Shown here one piece after another: positions 1 through 9,929 of a DNA stretch of 64,000 nucleotides. Origin of the DNA: Pyropia haitanensis (Eukaryota > Rhodophyta > Bangiophyceae > Bangiales > Bangiaceae). Positions within the stretch are counted from its first letter, which is position 1, and each line of letters begins with the position of its first letter. The notes under the pieces were generated by a model that saw nothing but the letters and a program-made list of their open reading frames with translations, did not search any database and had not been told where the DNA came from. The position numbers and the translations under genes are program-made. Location: the NCBI GenBank assembly GCA_008729055.1, contig SDUX01000002.1, positions 4,615,874-4,679,873 on the forward strand. Direction: 5' to 3'.

Positions 1-1564
1 GGCTGAACTTGCGAGCAAAGAGGTAGGGGCAAGAGGCGACGCGCGTGAGAAAGTCGTCACCGCCCCCATCCCCCGACGCGACGCCCTGGCGGGAGACCGC
101 ATCGAGGACGCGTGGGTGCTGCACAACCGATACGGGTTCTCCCGTCGGCTTTGGCACCGGCGGGGCGTCCCAGTAGACCGCTCGCAGGCCGTGCGGCACA
201 ATGGTTGGTCGAAAGACCGGCGAAGCGGCCAGGAGGGTGGGGAAGAAGTGCTCAGACGCCGACAGGCCAGTAGACACAGTGAGCAGCGCCCGCCGCGCGT
301 CCGACGACGTGAGGGCATGGTTGACGAAGGAGCGCGTGAGGATCATCCACGCACCGCCCTTGGCCAGCGGGCCTCGCCGCGAGGCCAGTAGGGGGTTGTC
401 CACACCCGTGCGAAAGAGGGGTGACTCGGGGGTTGCACCCGTGTTCCATGCAACCCCGCCGTTTGGTGGGGATGCACCGGGTGCGGGGTTTGCAGCATTC
501 GGAGCTACCTGTCCAGCAGGGACAGAGGCGGCAGCAGCCGGCGCCATGCGCGCCGCCGCCCCCGCGGGCGCGGCAACACCCAAGTCAAGCGTCATGCGGC
601 TGAACCGGCTCGTCGTCGTGGCCTCCCACGACTCTGACGGGTGAAAGGTGAGAAAGTTGGCCGCGCGCTTTCGCACATCAGGCCGCCCTAGCAACCGCCG
701 CACGGCGGTGACGCCCAGCAATGGGTAGTCAGCGGCTGACAGGTTGATGAAGTAGTCCCAGTGAGCTCCGCGAGACGTCAGCAGCTCCATCCCGTCGAGA
801 GTGTTGAGAACAGTAGTGACGCCCCGGTAGGTGATTGTCCTGCGCACCATCAGGTGAATGTTGGCAGGGAGTACTGTGTGGGAGGTGCTCCCGCTAGTTG
901 GGGTGGTAGAGGTGACGGGACGTTGCCGGGCACCATCACGACCGTCTAGGACCGCGGCCATCCCTTGTGTCGCAGCTAGCACGTCGGCGGCAGAGATCTT
1001 CACGTCAAAGTGCACCGCGTAGATGTTGTCAGGGTGGTAGACCGCGCGGACAAGGCGGGGGAGCAGCCGCACGTTTTCAGGAGAGACTTGCAAAAAGTAG
1101 GCAATGGACGCCTCCGGGGGGGACCCGCCGCCAGTCCCCGCCGCGGCCGCGTCCGAGGCGGTGTCATGGACAGCACCGGCGTTGACGCCACCGCCAGCGC
1201 CCGGCTGTGCCACCGCGTCGGTCTCATCCTCGTCTGCGCCAAGCGACGCCTGCAGCCGCCGCTGTGCCGCCCACGGCCTCCCCGTGGCCGCCGCATCAAG
1301 CACCGACCCGCCCGAAGTGGCTGTATCCAAGGCCAACCGAACCGTCGCGGCCAACGCCAGCCGTTCTCTCCGCCCTCCCCGCGACGCAGCCGCCAGCAGG
1401 GATGCCAGTGGTGTCCTCGTCGCTGATGCGTCGGCTCCCCTCTCCGCCCTCAGTGGCGCCCCAGCCGCTGACGACAGGGAGCACAGGAGGCCGGCGCGTC
1501 CGACGGTGGCAGTGACCACCGCAGCAAGCACGACGGTACGCACGCGGTGTCGAAAGAGCTTCAT
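1..1564 (-). CDS. GT14 family glycosyltransferase (core-2/I-branching or plant GlcAT14-like), 3' end beyond the window
   Basis: The frame is open from an ATG at 1564 to the window edge, giving 521 codons without a stop. Residues 1-25 (MKLFRHRVRTVVLAAVVTAT) read as a short basic tail plus a signal anchor, so a type II Golgi membrane protein is expected. An Ala/Gly-rich stem follows. The catalytic region carries family hallmarks: VSPENVRLLPRLVRAVYHPDN with YAVHFD, then HWDYFINLSAADYPLL, FLTFHPSESWE, KGGAWMILTRSFVNHAL, SEHFFPTLL and, near the edge, VPHGLRAVYWD, HPRVLD and YLFARKFS. The last block matches the plant-type GT14 C-terminal half, where beta-glucuronosyltransferases act on arabinogalactan-type glycans. 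GT14 is secure by motif. The donor sugar (GlcNAc, Xyl or GlcA) cannot be decided. An Ala/Pro/Asn-rich insert of about 50 residues lies before KGGAWM. No intron is seen. Confidence 0.88.
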   Translation of the reverse strand, partial: MKLFRHRVRTVVLAAVVTATVGRAGLLCSLSSAAGAPLRAERGADASATRTPLASLLAAASRGGRRERLALAATVRLALDTATSGGSVLDAAATGRPWAAQRRLQASLGADEDETDAVAQPGAGGGVNAGAVHDTASDAAAAGTGGGSPPEASIAYFLQVSPENVRLLPRLVRAVYHPDNIYAVHFDVKISAADVLAATQGMAAVLDGRDGARQRPVTSTTPTSGSTSHTVLPANIHLMVRRTITYRGVTTVLNTLDGMELLTSRGAHWDYFINLSAADYPLLGVTAVRRLLGRPDVRKRAANFLTFHPSESWEATTTSRFSRMTLDLGVAAPAGAAARMAPAAAASVPAGQVAPNAANPAPGASPPNGGVAWNTGATPESPLFRTGVDNPLLASRRGPLAKGGAWMILTRSFVNHALTSSDARRALLTVSTGLSASEHFFPTLLAASPVFRPTIVPHGLRAVYWDAPPVPKPTGEPVSVVQHPRVLDAVSRQGVASGDGGGDDFLTRVASCPYLFARKFS

Positions 1565-4500
1565 GACTGGGCGGACGAGGGTAGTGGGGGGGAGGAGGGG
1601 GCGGTAGCTGCCGGAGGGGCCGTGCAACAGTCGACCGGCACGGCGTGGGGACCTGCAACGGGAGTTGATAAGGGAGTGGTGAGGAGCTCGGGCGCGGGTG
1701 ACAGAAGGCGGGCGCCAGGGTAGGCATAGGATGGGGTGCAGCACAGCAGGAGCGGAATCAACGCCGACAGCGGCACGCGCTCCCGGCGACGTCACGCGCC
1801 CGTACGAGGCGGCGTCGACGAGGAACGAGTGGCCGAGTGTTGCACGTCGGGGACACGCGTGCACGTGGAGAGCCGCAACCGAGGTGGGAGGGCGCCGGCA
1901 CAACAGGACGCTTCTAAAGCGGCATGTCGCCGTCCCGCCTTCCTTGGGAAGTCCCCCCCCGTCGGTCGGCGCCAGCCGTACGCAGACCGCCGCCTGGCCG
2001 CCTCAGAGCAGGCGCACCCCCAGCCCCCCCGTTTTCCGGAGTAGGAGGGGGTGCGGGCGGCCCTCCCTCCAGAAACGTCTACATCATTCGCAGCCGGCGG
2101 GGGCCGACGCGCCGAGCGGGGCGACCCCCTCCTGCCCCATCGTCGTCCACTGACCGTTCAGAGTGGGCACGCCTTCCAGCCGTCTCCCCGACGGCCGCCG
2201 TTGGCAGCCGCCGTGCCAGTGGCCCCAGAGCTCCTTTGCATGCCCGACGCGGCGCGACACTGCCGCGCACCTCGTACCGCCCGCTGCGCAAGGGTGCGGA
2301 GGGGGGGTGCGGGGGGAGAGCGAGGCAGGCTTGTAGCGACGACGGGGTGGAGGTACCAACGGCCACAGCCGGCGTCGTTGCCGCCTGGAAGTGCCAGGTC
2401 GTTTGCCGAGCAGTCCCGAGTGGTGCGGAGGGCGGCCGCTTCCTCCCGAAGCCGGATGACAGTCCATGAGTCTACTTGCCACAGCAATGCAGTCCTGCGA
2501 GCGAGGACGGCGATGAAGGGAGCCTGGGGGATCCATTGGGGACGACAGTCGCGCTAACCCAGTTAGGTAGAACTCCACACCCCAGACTCGAGGGGTGGCG
2601 GGGAGTCAGGAGCGCCGAGGTTGGCCGCTCCGTGGCGGCTGCACGACCTGCCCCTCCACATTCATCGGCGCAGCTGTGTCACAGCCCCGGACGTGCGGGC
2701 CACGAAAGTGGGCCCCACTCGGCGAGGACGACCCTGTTCTGGCCCAGAAACCCTCTCAGAGGGTGCGTACAGGGCGATATTTTTGCACAAGACCGCGTAG
2801 CCGGTGCAAAACCACTTTGCACAGCCTCTGGGACTAGTTTTCTACGTTGACATCCGCCGGCCACGACCACACATGCGTTCACCTCTCTTCCCATGCCACT
2901 CGGACGCAGGCTCGAGATGTTGTACCACAGAAGGAATCAAATATCGGCAAACCATGACCGCACAGCCAGGCCCTCTGTAGCGCTCCACCAGCCTTTGATA
3001 TTGGCAGCCACATGCTCGCTCATGGGTAGTGAGCGCGCTCGGTGGGTGCTCATGCACACGGCCCCATCCCCTCCAGAGGCCGCGTTTGGGCCCCTGCACG
3101 ATCGATCCCACGACGTCTTGGATTTCGACCTCACTGCGTAGGAGCGCCCTGGGATCAAGGACACAGCACCTCGCGAAAGCCGTCAAATTAACCGATAGTA
3201 GGTTGGGTCGGCCAGTTCGAATCCCATACACATCGATAGCGGATGTAACATATTGCTCTGCTGAACGAGGTCAAGAGCTCTGATTCAATAGTGGTCCAGA
3301 GCCATCCACCGTTCGTGGCCCCAGTGCGCATCCGATCGGCCTGGCGATCTTCGGACGACTCGGGCGCGAGATGTGTTGTGCCCAACTTCTTCGTTCTTCT
3401 TCCTACTTTCCCCGCCCCCCCCTGCCCGCATGCATACCTCCCCCGTCCCCCTCCCCTCCACCGCCACAAACCAGCCATACACAGCGCATCCATGTGGCAT
3501 ACGGAACAGCGGTCTTCACGGCATGTGTCGCTCATGACCGCAAACCTACACACCTTGGCAAAACAAAATACCCAGTGACAAACACCAAGAGCCCATCACG
3601 TCAGCACCTCGCATCAGCAAAACGTTCCAACAAGCCTGTCAACCAGCCAGGTCTGCCCCCGCCCCCCACCCCACATGGCACTGCACATGCGCGCCGACGG
3701 GGGTAGAGCCATCACCAAACAACTCCCCTCGTCGTCCTCACCCCTGACTCGGCAACTCGCCCGCAGTCTCCCCCCAAACAAGACCAGTGCACACAACAAC
3801 ACCTGCGCAGTGAAGCCGGCGACCAATCGACAAGGGAACAGGAGACGTACCAGGCTCGTATCGTGCGCTGACCGACACGAGAGAATCTCACACCACCAGC
3901 AAGCAACCGACCGGAAGCGAACGCACCAGGCACACCTCAATAAAAAGGGACAGCTCATTCTCCTGTCCATCCGCGAGTCAGCATACAGATGTCCATGCCG
4001 CGCCGCGCCCCACCTCGCGTCCCGTTGCCCTGACCCCAAGCCTCAAGAACAATGCCACAGGTCCCCCCTCGCAGCACCACAATGTCGGGTTCCGCCCCTC
4101 CTCCAATCGGGATAGGCACGTACGTTCATGGCAACAGTCAAGGGGATGTAGGGGACGACGTCGGTCGGAGGCAGCGTAGTGAGAAGGGCCAGCGCCGTTG
4201 TGCACTAGAAGCACGGCCGAGGGTGGAACGGCGCGGGAGACAGCGGGCGCGGGGTCGGGGTGACGACTGAACCAGCTGCGACCGTTGCGCCGCGGGGCGC
4301 ACGAGCTGCGGCGCTCGAAACGTCCGCGTTGCATTCGGCCGAACTGCTCAGAACCGCACGTGTCGTCCTTGTGCGTGCTCCGGGCCGTCGCGGGGTGTCA
4401 CGAGCGATTCCCTCGACTTGCTGACAATCACCAACTTCCTATCTGGAAGGGCCGTTTCTGCTGCCCACAAGCCTACTTTATTCCCGCAAGGAGGCACTTC

Positions 4501-6166
4501 ATTGCACTTACAGGTCAGGTTTACCATTACGGCTGGTCACACACCGTCGCCATTACATCTCCTCCACCCAGCCAGCCTCCAACGGCACCGGCAGGATTGT
4601 CAGCAGCCCCGCCAGCAGAAGATGGCGCTCAACATCCTGTCAGACCTCGTAGGCGCCAGATCATATCCGATCCACCGTGGCAAGATGCCATGCGATGTCT
4701 CGACTGGCACTTACGATTGTGTCTCACTGGTCGCCAGTGCTTTCTAACCGTCTGGCGATCGCGTCGAGAGAGGATTCGTCTTACTGGGCTCTCGCGCCGC
4801 TCGGATAGTTCAAATCCGTTCTGATTCGGCTTTTCTTGAGGTGCTGTGGAAGGAAGCAAGCGGGCGGCGGATGCGAGGAGCTTGGACAGTGTCCGTGTGC
4901 AATTGGTCGGCTCATCGGCCAAAGAAAGTTCGCATGCAATCCCCCGCAAGAGCGTGACACCTTTGCACACGCGAGGTAGCCGGGCGCGCCGCCACTGACC
5001 TTGGCCCCCTTGATGGTCAGCACTACCGCGGTGCCGAGCGTGCTGCCAGGCTGATGACCTCGTCCAGGGTGACGCCGTGAGCGTCGCATTCCCACTCTGT
5101 GCAAGGATCTTTCTTGGGCGACCTCGAGCTTATTCGACCGGAACGCGCCCGTTCTGCACCAGTCGCTCAATTGTGTGCCGTGCTCAGACCCACACAGTGC
5201 TCAGACCGTAACGATCACATCCTATCTTGACCTGAGCATTTCTGCACGCGCAGGCTCGATCCCCCCCCCCCCACCGCCGAAGGGGTGCTCTAGCTACGAC
5301 CTATCGATTCGATCCTAACGCGGGCGTTCCAAGTTGGCGCGCTCCCCACCCCCCGTTTGACACGTCGCCAGCGTGCTCGGTTGCTTCGAGCCTTGGCTCC
5401 TTGCCTGGGATGGTCGGGAACGTGTCTTTCCCGCCCCTGCCCCCTCTCACCACGGCTGCTTCTGGGGCTCACCCCGTGTGGCACCAGGCCGAGCGCCACA
5501 AGTACTGCGGGAAAAGAAGGCAGGAGCGTGGCCTGACGTCCCGAACGAGGCGTCCCGCGGCAGAGGTGGGCACACTGGGGCGGGCCGCCCGGCGGGGCGG
5601 GCCGCCCCGGCCGGGCGCACGCGCGCGAGCGCGGGGCGGGGGACAGAGGAGTGGTGGCGGTGCGCCTGCTTGCAGCCGTGGCCGGGCGTGTGCCGTCGCC
5701 GGCGGTGGCGGCGGCGGGTGGCATTCTTGGTTTCCCCTGGCCGCCGTGGGTAGCCCTGGCCGCCCACTTTGCAGCACCCCCGCCCGGCACTTGCGTGCCT
5801 CGCCCGCGCGGGGGCGATGACCGTCGGTTTTTTCGGGGTGCATACGGACCGCCTGGCATCCCTTGTTTGTGAGGTCGCTCCGCCGCTGAATGTGGCCGTC
5901 ATCCACAGGTCGGCCAGCTCGCCGCCGCCATCACCCAGACAGGTGGTCGGGTCCTTGGACGCGACCTGCCGAGCAGCAGTCCCCTCTCTGGTCTGTCCAC
6001 CGGTGAGCGTATATCTCCCTCGCAGCTCGTCCCCGTCTCTGCACCGCTCTGTCCCATACCGCCACCCCCCCCACCCACCCCAAACTATCAACTTGGCTCA
6101 CCCCCCCCCGAGGTGTTTCCACCCCTTGCTTTCACGCCCTTTGTCCCCTGACCTTCATCCTTTCCA
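1565..6166. other. Intergenic region between two divergent glycosyltransferase genes
   Basis: About 4.6 kb without a convincing gene. Open frames here are short, overlap on both strands and show no family motif. Base composition drops between roughly 2.6 and 5.3 kb compared with the rest of the window, which suggests old intergenic or transposon-derived sequence, but I see no terminal repeats or transposase. A pyrimidine-rich stretch at about 6040-6130 just precedes the next gene. Promoters for the GT14 gene (leftward) and the next gene (rightward) must lie here; no clear TATA box was found for either. Confidence 0.5.
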
Positions 6167-8323
6167 ATGACTGCGAGGAATGAGGCGCCAATCATCCCCC
6201 TCGCCGGGAGCACCCGGTCCCCCAGGCACTTCCGCCGTGAGCCGTCAGGGGGCGGCCTTCGCGGTGCCCTGGCCGTTTCCGTCGGCTTTTGCCTGGGCCT
6301 GTCGGCTGTGCTAACGGCCGGGCTCGTCCTGGTCTATGGCTACCCATCGGTGGCCGGCTCGCTGTTGGTGCGCGGTGGAGTAGTGAGAGCAGCTGCGCCC
6401 ACGGACGCGACCGCCACCGGCAAGGCAGCGGCGGTGGACTCGGATGCGGAGGTGTGGGGCAGCGCCCCTGGGCGGCGCGTCGTGGTGAGGACAGAAGCTG
6501 GCGCCGCCGCCGCCCGTGCCGCCGCTCCTGACGCTTCCTCTGCCACGGTCGACGGCACTGCCACCCTGTTTCCCTCCACCCTAGACGCTGACTCTGCCCC
6601 GGCGGTACAGGCGGCGCCGACTACCACACGCCAAATGCTGGCCGAGACGCGGGACACCGTGCAGAACTCTCAACCGGTGGCCAACGTCGACGATGGAGCC
6701 GCCCGCCGTGGCGACCTCTTTCGTAACCTCATGAGGACCCGCCGGGAGGGCTTGACCTCCCCCCACCCGTACAATTCAACCCGCACACTCGGCGATGGCA
6801 AGCCGCACTACCTCGTGGAATGCGTCCTTGTGAAGCGCGGGGGGGACATCCTCCGCGAGCACATCATCCGCAACGGCCTGGCGGGAGTCGACCACTTTTA
6901 CATCTTTGATGACAACACTGCGTCAGCGGCGCCCGCTGCCTCTGGCCTCCCAAACGTCACTGACGACGATTCTGTCCGTGAGGCCGACAGGGAGGAGGAC
7001 CTACGCGAGGTGCTGTCGGTCTTCGAGCCGTCAGTCTACACATTGGTCCGGTCGGTACCGCGCCGCGTGACCTCTGAGCCTGTGACGGACCACGTGCAGG
7101 TGCAGCGGCGGACGTACCACCACTGCGCCAAGGAGTACGGGCCGTCAACAACGTGGATGGCGTTTGTGGACACGGACGAGTTTTTTGAAACGCACCACCC
7201 CGCCCGCTTCCCCGGTGGTGAGGGCGATGGCGCTGCCTTTGGGGAGGTCCCCTTTATGCGCTTGTCGCTGGCCCGCCAGCAGGCTACCTCCCCCTCGGTG
7301 CCCGTGCGGTGGTCTACGGCCCTGACCAATGGACAGCAGCTGCCTCCCCCCGACGGCTCCTCCCTTGCCGCCCACTTTCCCATGGTCTGCGACGTGAAGA
7401 GCAACCCCCAAGCGCTGCGGGACTACAAGAGCGTCGTGCAGCCGGCGACCATTGACTTTTCACACTGGTTTGTTGCCCGTGAGTTTCTCATCCACGGCGT
7501 TAAGGATATCCCGTTGAGAGTGGTGAACAAGAATGCCGCCAAGGACGCGGCCGCAGCTGCAGCTGCAGCGAGTGTTGCGGGCAAGGATGTACCCCTGTCC
7601 ACCCGCGTCGAGTGGTACGAGTTTCGCCACCGCGCGCCTTTTGCTGATGTAGTCTCTTCGGCGCCCCTCGAGGCGGCGGCTGACCACACAATTGTGCACT
7701 ACTGGTCGAGAGACCTTCTCTCTTACGCGCGCAAGATGGAGCGGGGGCGACCCAACGGGGGCAAGGGCAAGGGCGGCCCGCGCACGCTGACTGATTTGCT
7801 GATGCGGGAGCGTGCCTGCACGTCGGTTGCACGGGTGGCTTCGGTTGAGGCGCGGCTGCCGGTCGTGGAGCGGTACCTGGCTGACTTGCCTCGCCTGGAT
7901 GCAAAGGCGCTGAGGTGGCTTGACGACGACGACAAGTCCCAGGATACCGATGAAGACTCGGGTGCAGACGCAGCGGACGGTGCAGCGGATGAGTCCGCAG
8001 GCGCGGACGACAAGGCGCTTGCGACTTTGGCCAACCAGGACGCCAAGGTCCTTGAGCTGGTGCGGCGGCTGCGGCAACGGATGCCGCTGGACGCCACCGC
8101 CATGTGCACGCGGTACCAAGTGTGCGAACGCGACGCGGACGGGCGTCGGCTGGTGCCGGTGGCGGCGAATGGCGTCGATGCCGCAGCTGAGGAGGGAGTG
8201 GGGATCAAGCCCGGTGCGGCGGTGTTTCCCTACGCATGGGTGACTTGGTACTTTCACCCCGGTCTGGATGTCGAGAAGGCGACGTTTGTGGACTCACCGC
8301 TGCCACCGAGGCAATTCTACTAG
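6167..8323 (+). CDS. Type II membrane glycosyltransferase, GT92/GT2-like
   Basis: A 718-residue protein from an ATG at 6167. Residues about 33-58 (GALAVSVGFCLGLSAVLTAG...) form a single signal anchor after a basic tail, followed by an Ala/Thr-rich stem to about residue 200. The catalytic part opens with HYLVECVLVKRGGDILREHI and GVDHFYIFDDNT, the pattern of DUF23/GT92 and Glyco_tranf_2_4 proteins (start of the nucleotide-sugar fold plus a first acidic motif). FVDTDEFFE puts a DxD metal/UDP motif at D335-D337. Later blocks (HFPMVCDVKSN, HWFVAREFLIHG, TIVHYWSRDLLSYARKMERG) also fit this family. An Asp/Ala-rich insert lies at about 585-620. The family is clear; donor and acceptor are unknown. No intron is needed. 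The gene faces away from the GT14 gene. Confidence 0.8.
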   Translation: MTARNEAPIIPLAGSTRSPRHFRREPSGGGLRGALAVSVGFCLGLSAVLTAGLVLVYGYPSVAGSLLVRGGVVRAAAPTDATATGKAAAVDSDAEVWGSAPGRRVVVRTEAGAAAARAAAPDASSATVDGTATLFPSTLDADSAPAVQAAPTTTRQMLAETRDTVQNSQPVANVDDGAARRGDLFRNLMRTRREGLTSPHPYNSTRTLGDGKPHYLVECVLVKRGGDILREHIIRNGLAGVDHFYIFDDNTASAAPAASGLPNVTDDDSVREADREEDLREVLSVFEPSVYTLVRSVPRRVTSEPVTDHVQVQRRTYHHCAKEYGPSTTWMAFVDTDEFFETHHPARFPGGEGDGAAFGEVPFMRLSLARQQATSPSVPVRWSTALTNGQQLPPPDGSSLAAHFPMVCDVKSNPQALRDYKSVVQPATIDFSHWFVAREFLIHGVKDIPLRVVNKNAAKDAAAAAAAASVAGKDVPLSTRVEWYEFRHRAPFADVVSSAPLEAAADHTIVHYWSRDLLSYARKMERGRPNGGKGKGGPRTLTDLLMRERACTSVARVASVEARLPVVERYLADLPRLDAKALRWLDDDDKSQDTDEDSGADAADGAADESAGADDKALATLANQDAKVLELVRRLRQRMPLDATAMCTRYQVCERDADGRRLVPVAANGVDAAAEEGVGIKPGAAVFPYAWVTWYFHPGLDVEKATFVDSPLPPRQFY

Positions 8324-9646
8324 GCGTCGCCCGCCGTGGCGGGAGGGGTGAGAGTTCGCCCCGACAGAAGGGTCTTCGCGCACGATGCAGGTGTGTGCAC
8401 CCCTTGAACTGTTTATTACATCACTGTACATTGACTGTCCTGTTTCCCTCCTGTTCCCATATGCTCGACGGCCCACGGTTGCTGGTGCAGCCCACCACAC
8501 CCCCCTCGTGTGGACGAGCCGTCGCCGCCTCTGGCGATCGATCACCGTGCCTCCCCCCGACCGCCGCCGCAGCCACCGCCATTGCGTCGACCGCTGCCTC
8601 AGCCACCGCCATTCCGTCGACTGCAGCCGACCGGCTGCCGTAGCCGCCGCCGGCCGCGCTGCAGACGGGGATGCGCCGCCGCTGCACTCACATCCGGACG
8701 GCCGGGTGTGCTCAGGCGGCAGCGCTGCCTTTGGTGGCACAACTAGCCGCTTCAGTGCCGCAGTGCAAGAGGTGTACTCCACCACTCCCAGATCCCATAC
8801 CTTCCCCGAAGTCGCAGGCGCCGCCGCCGCCGCCGCAGCCGCTGCCCCGCTCATAGCGGCTGACGCGGGCGCGCCGCTGCTGCCCGCGTCCGTCGCGGTA
8901 ATGAGCAAGCAGAGACGCCGCTGGGAGGCGGCGCCACAAGGAAGCCGCGTGGCCGTCCTGGCAGCCTCGCACCGGCGTGGACAGAATGGCTGCGAACGGG
9001 CAGCCCCCGTTCCCCACCCGTACCAGGAAAGGCGCCTTTCCTTCAGCCTCCCCCCCGTCCCGCCGCCGCTGCCACCGCCCACGCCTCCGCCGCGACCGGC
9101 GACGGCGAGCCCCCCCCCCCCCCCTCCAATGGCGCTACCAGCGGAGGCAGCTCTGCAAGCGCCGCCTCCGACAGCAACAGTGCGCCCACCCAACGCTCGA
9201 CCGGCTCGGTCAGCAGCGGCCGGATCGCGCGAAAGATGGCGGGCGCCACGGTGGCGGGGGCACCGGCGGCGACCGCCGCCCAGCGGCGAGTCGTTGCCGT
9301 GCCGGAGGGGGGATGGTAACAAGCCAGGGCCGCCAGATCCGCTTCCTACGCCTCCTCCGCGGCGACGCGCATTCAGGTCACGCGGCGAGGGAAGACGCCC
9401 GAACCCCCGCACGTACCGCCGTCGCAGCCATTGAAAGTCGCCGGAGAGGTCCAGCGCGACGTCCATCAGCCGCGGTGCGCACGCCTCTGCCCATGCCAGG
9501 TCGTCGCCGTCGGCCGCCTTGGCTAAGTCGGACGAGGCGGCCGCGGGGACGCGGGCGGCGGCGGGTGCGCCCACCTCGCTGCCGGCGGCAGCGCTCGTGT
9601 CGACGACAAGGGAGGCGCCCGGCGTCAGCACCGCGAACCGGAGCGT
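8294..9646 (-). CDS. Unrecognised protein, probably an internal or terminal exon
   Basis: The frame is open from just after a TAG at 9647-9649 (inside GACTAG, a possible splice acceptor) down to 8294, with no ATG at its head. Parts look protein-like: TLRFAVLTPGASLVVDTS, DDLAWAEACAPRLMDVALDL, GKVWDLGVVEYTSCTAALK and LVVPPKAALPPEHTRP. The same frame upstream of the TAG is also protein-like (ASIGALRRLLGPPGG, CTLVTAYRAAAVEAD), so the real gene probably starts further right, near 9.8 kb, with an intron or an error at the TAG. A C-run at about 9110-9125 may shift the frame. The nominal stop lies inside the 3' end of the plus-strand glycosyltransferase, which makes this end doubtful. I recognise no family. 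Confidence 0.35.
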   Translation of the reverse strand, partial: TLRFAVLTPGASLVVDTSAAAGSEVGAPAAARVPAAASSDLAKAADGDDLAWAEACAPRLMDVALDLSGDFQWLRRRYVRGFGRLPSPRDLNARRRGGGVGSGSGGPGLLPSPLRHGNDSPLGGGRRRCPRHRGARHLSRDPAAADRAGRALGGRTVAVGGGACRAASAGSAIGGGGGGLAVAGRGGGVGGGSGGGTGGRLKERRLSWYGWGTGAARSQPFCPRRCEAARTATRLPCGAASQRRLCLLITATDAGSSGAPASAAMSGAAAAAAAAAPATSGKVWDLGVVEYTSCTAALKRLVVPPKAALPPEHTRPSGCECSGGASPSAARPAAATAAGRLQSTEWRWLRQRSTQWRWLRRRSGGGTVIDRQRRRRLVHTRGVWWAAPATVGRRAYGNRRETGQSMYSDVINSSRGAHTCIVREDPSVGANSHPSRHGGRRLVELPRWQR

Positions 9647-9929
9647 CTAGTCGGCCTCCACGGCGGCCGCGCGGTACGCGGTCACGAGCGTACAGGCCCC
9701 ACCGCAGACGCTGCCGCCAGGCGGCCCCAGCAGCCGCCGCAGGGCCCCAATGCTCGCAGCCGAAGCGCGTCGGCGGCGGCTAGCGCGCGCGCTGTCGCGG
9801 GCGACACCGCCGCCAGCCGCGTGGGCTCGCAGCAGGCTCGCTGCACTCCTGCATCGACTTCAGCGGCTCCGCCAGTTTTTTCGACGCGGCCAATGATGCC
9901 GATAGAACGGACTGGCATCCCATGCAAGA

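Noticed and set aside
3195..3240. tRNA-like T-arm (AGTTCGAATCC)
   Set aside because: The flanking five bases do not pair as a T-stem, and no matching acceptor stem, D-arm or anticodon arm could be found.
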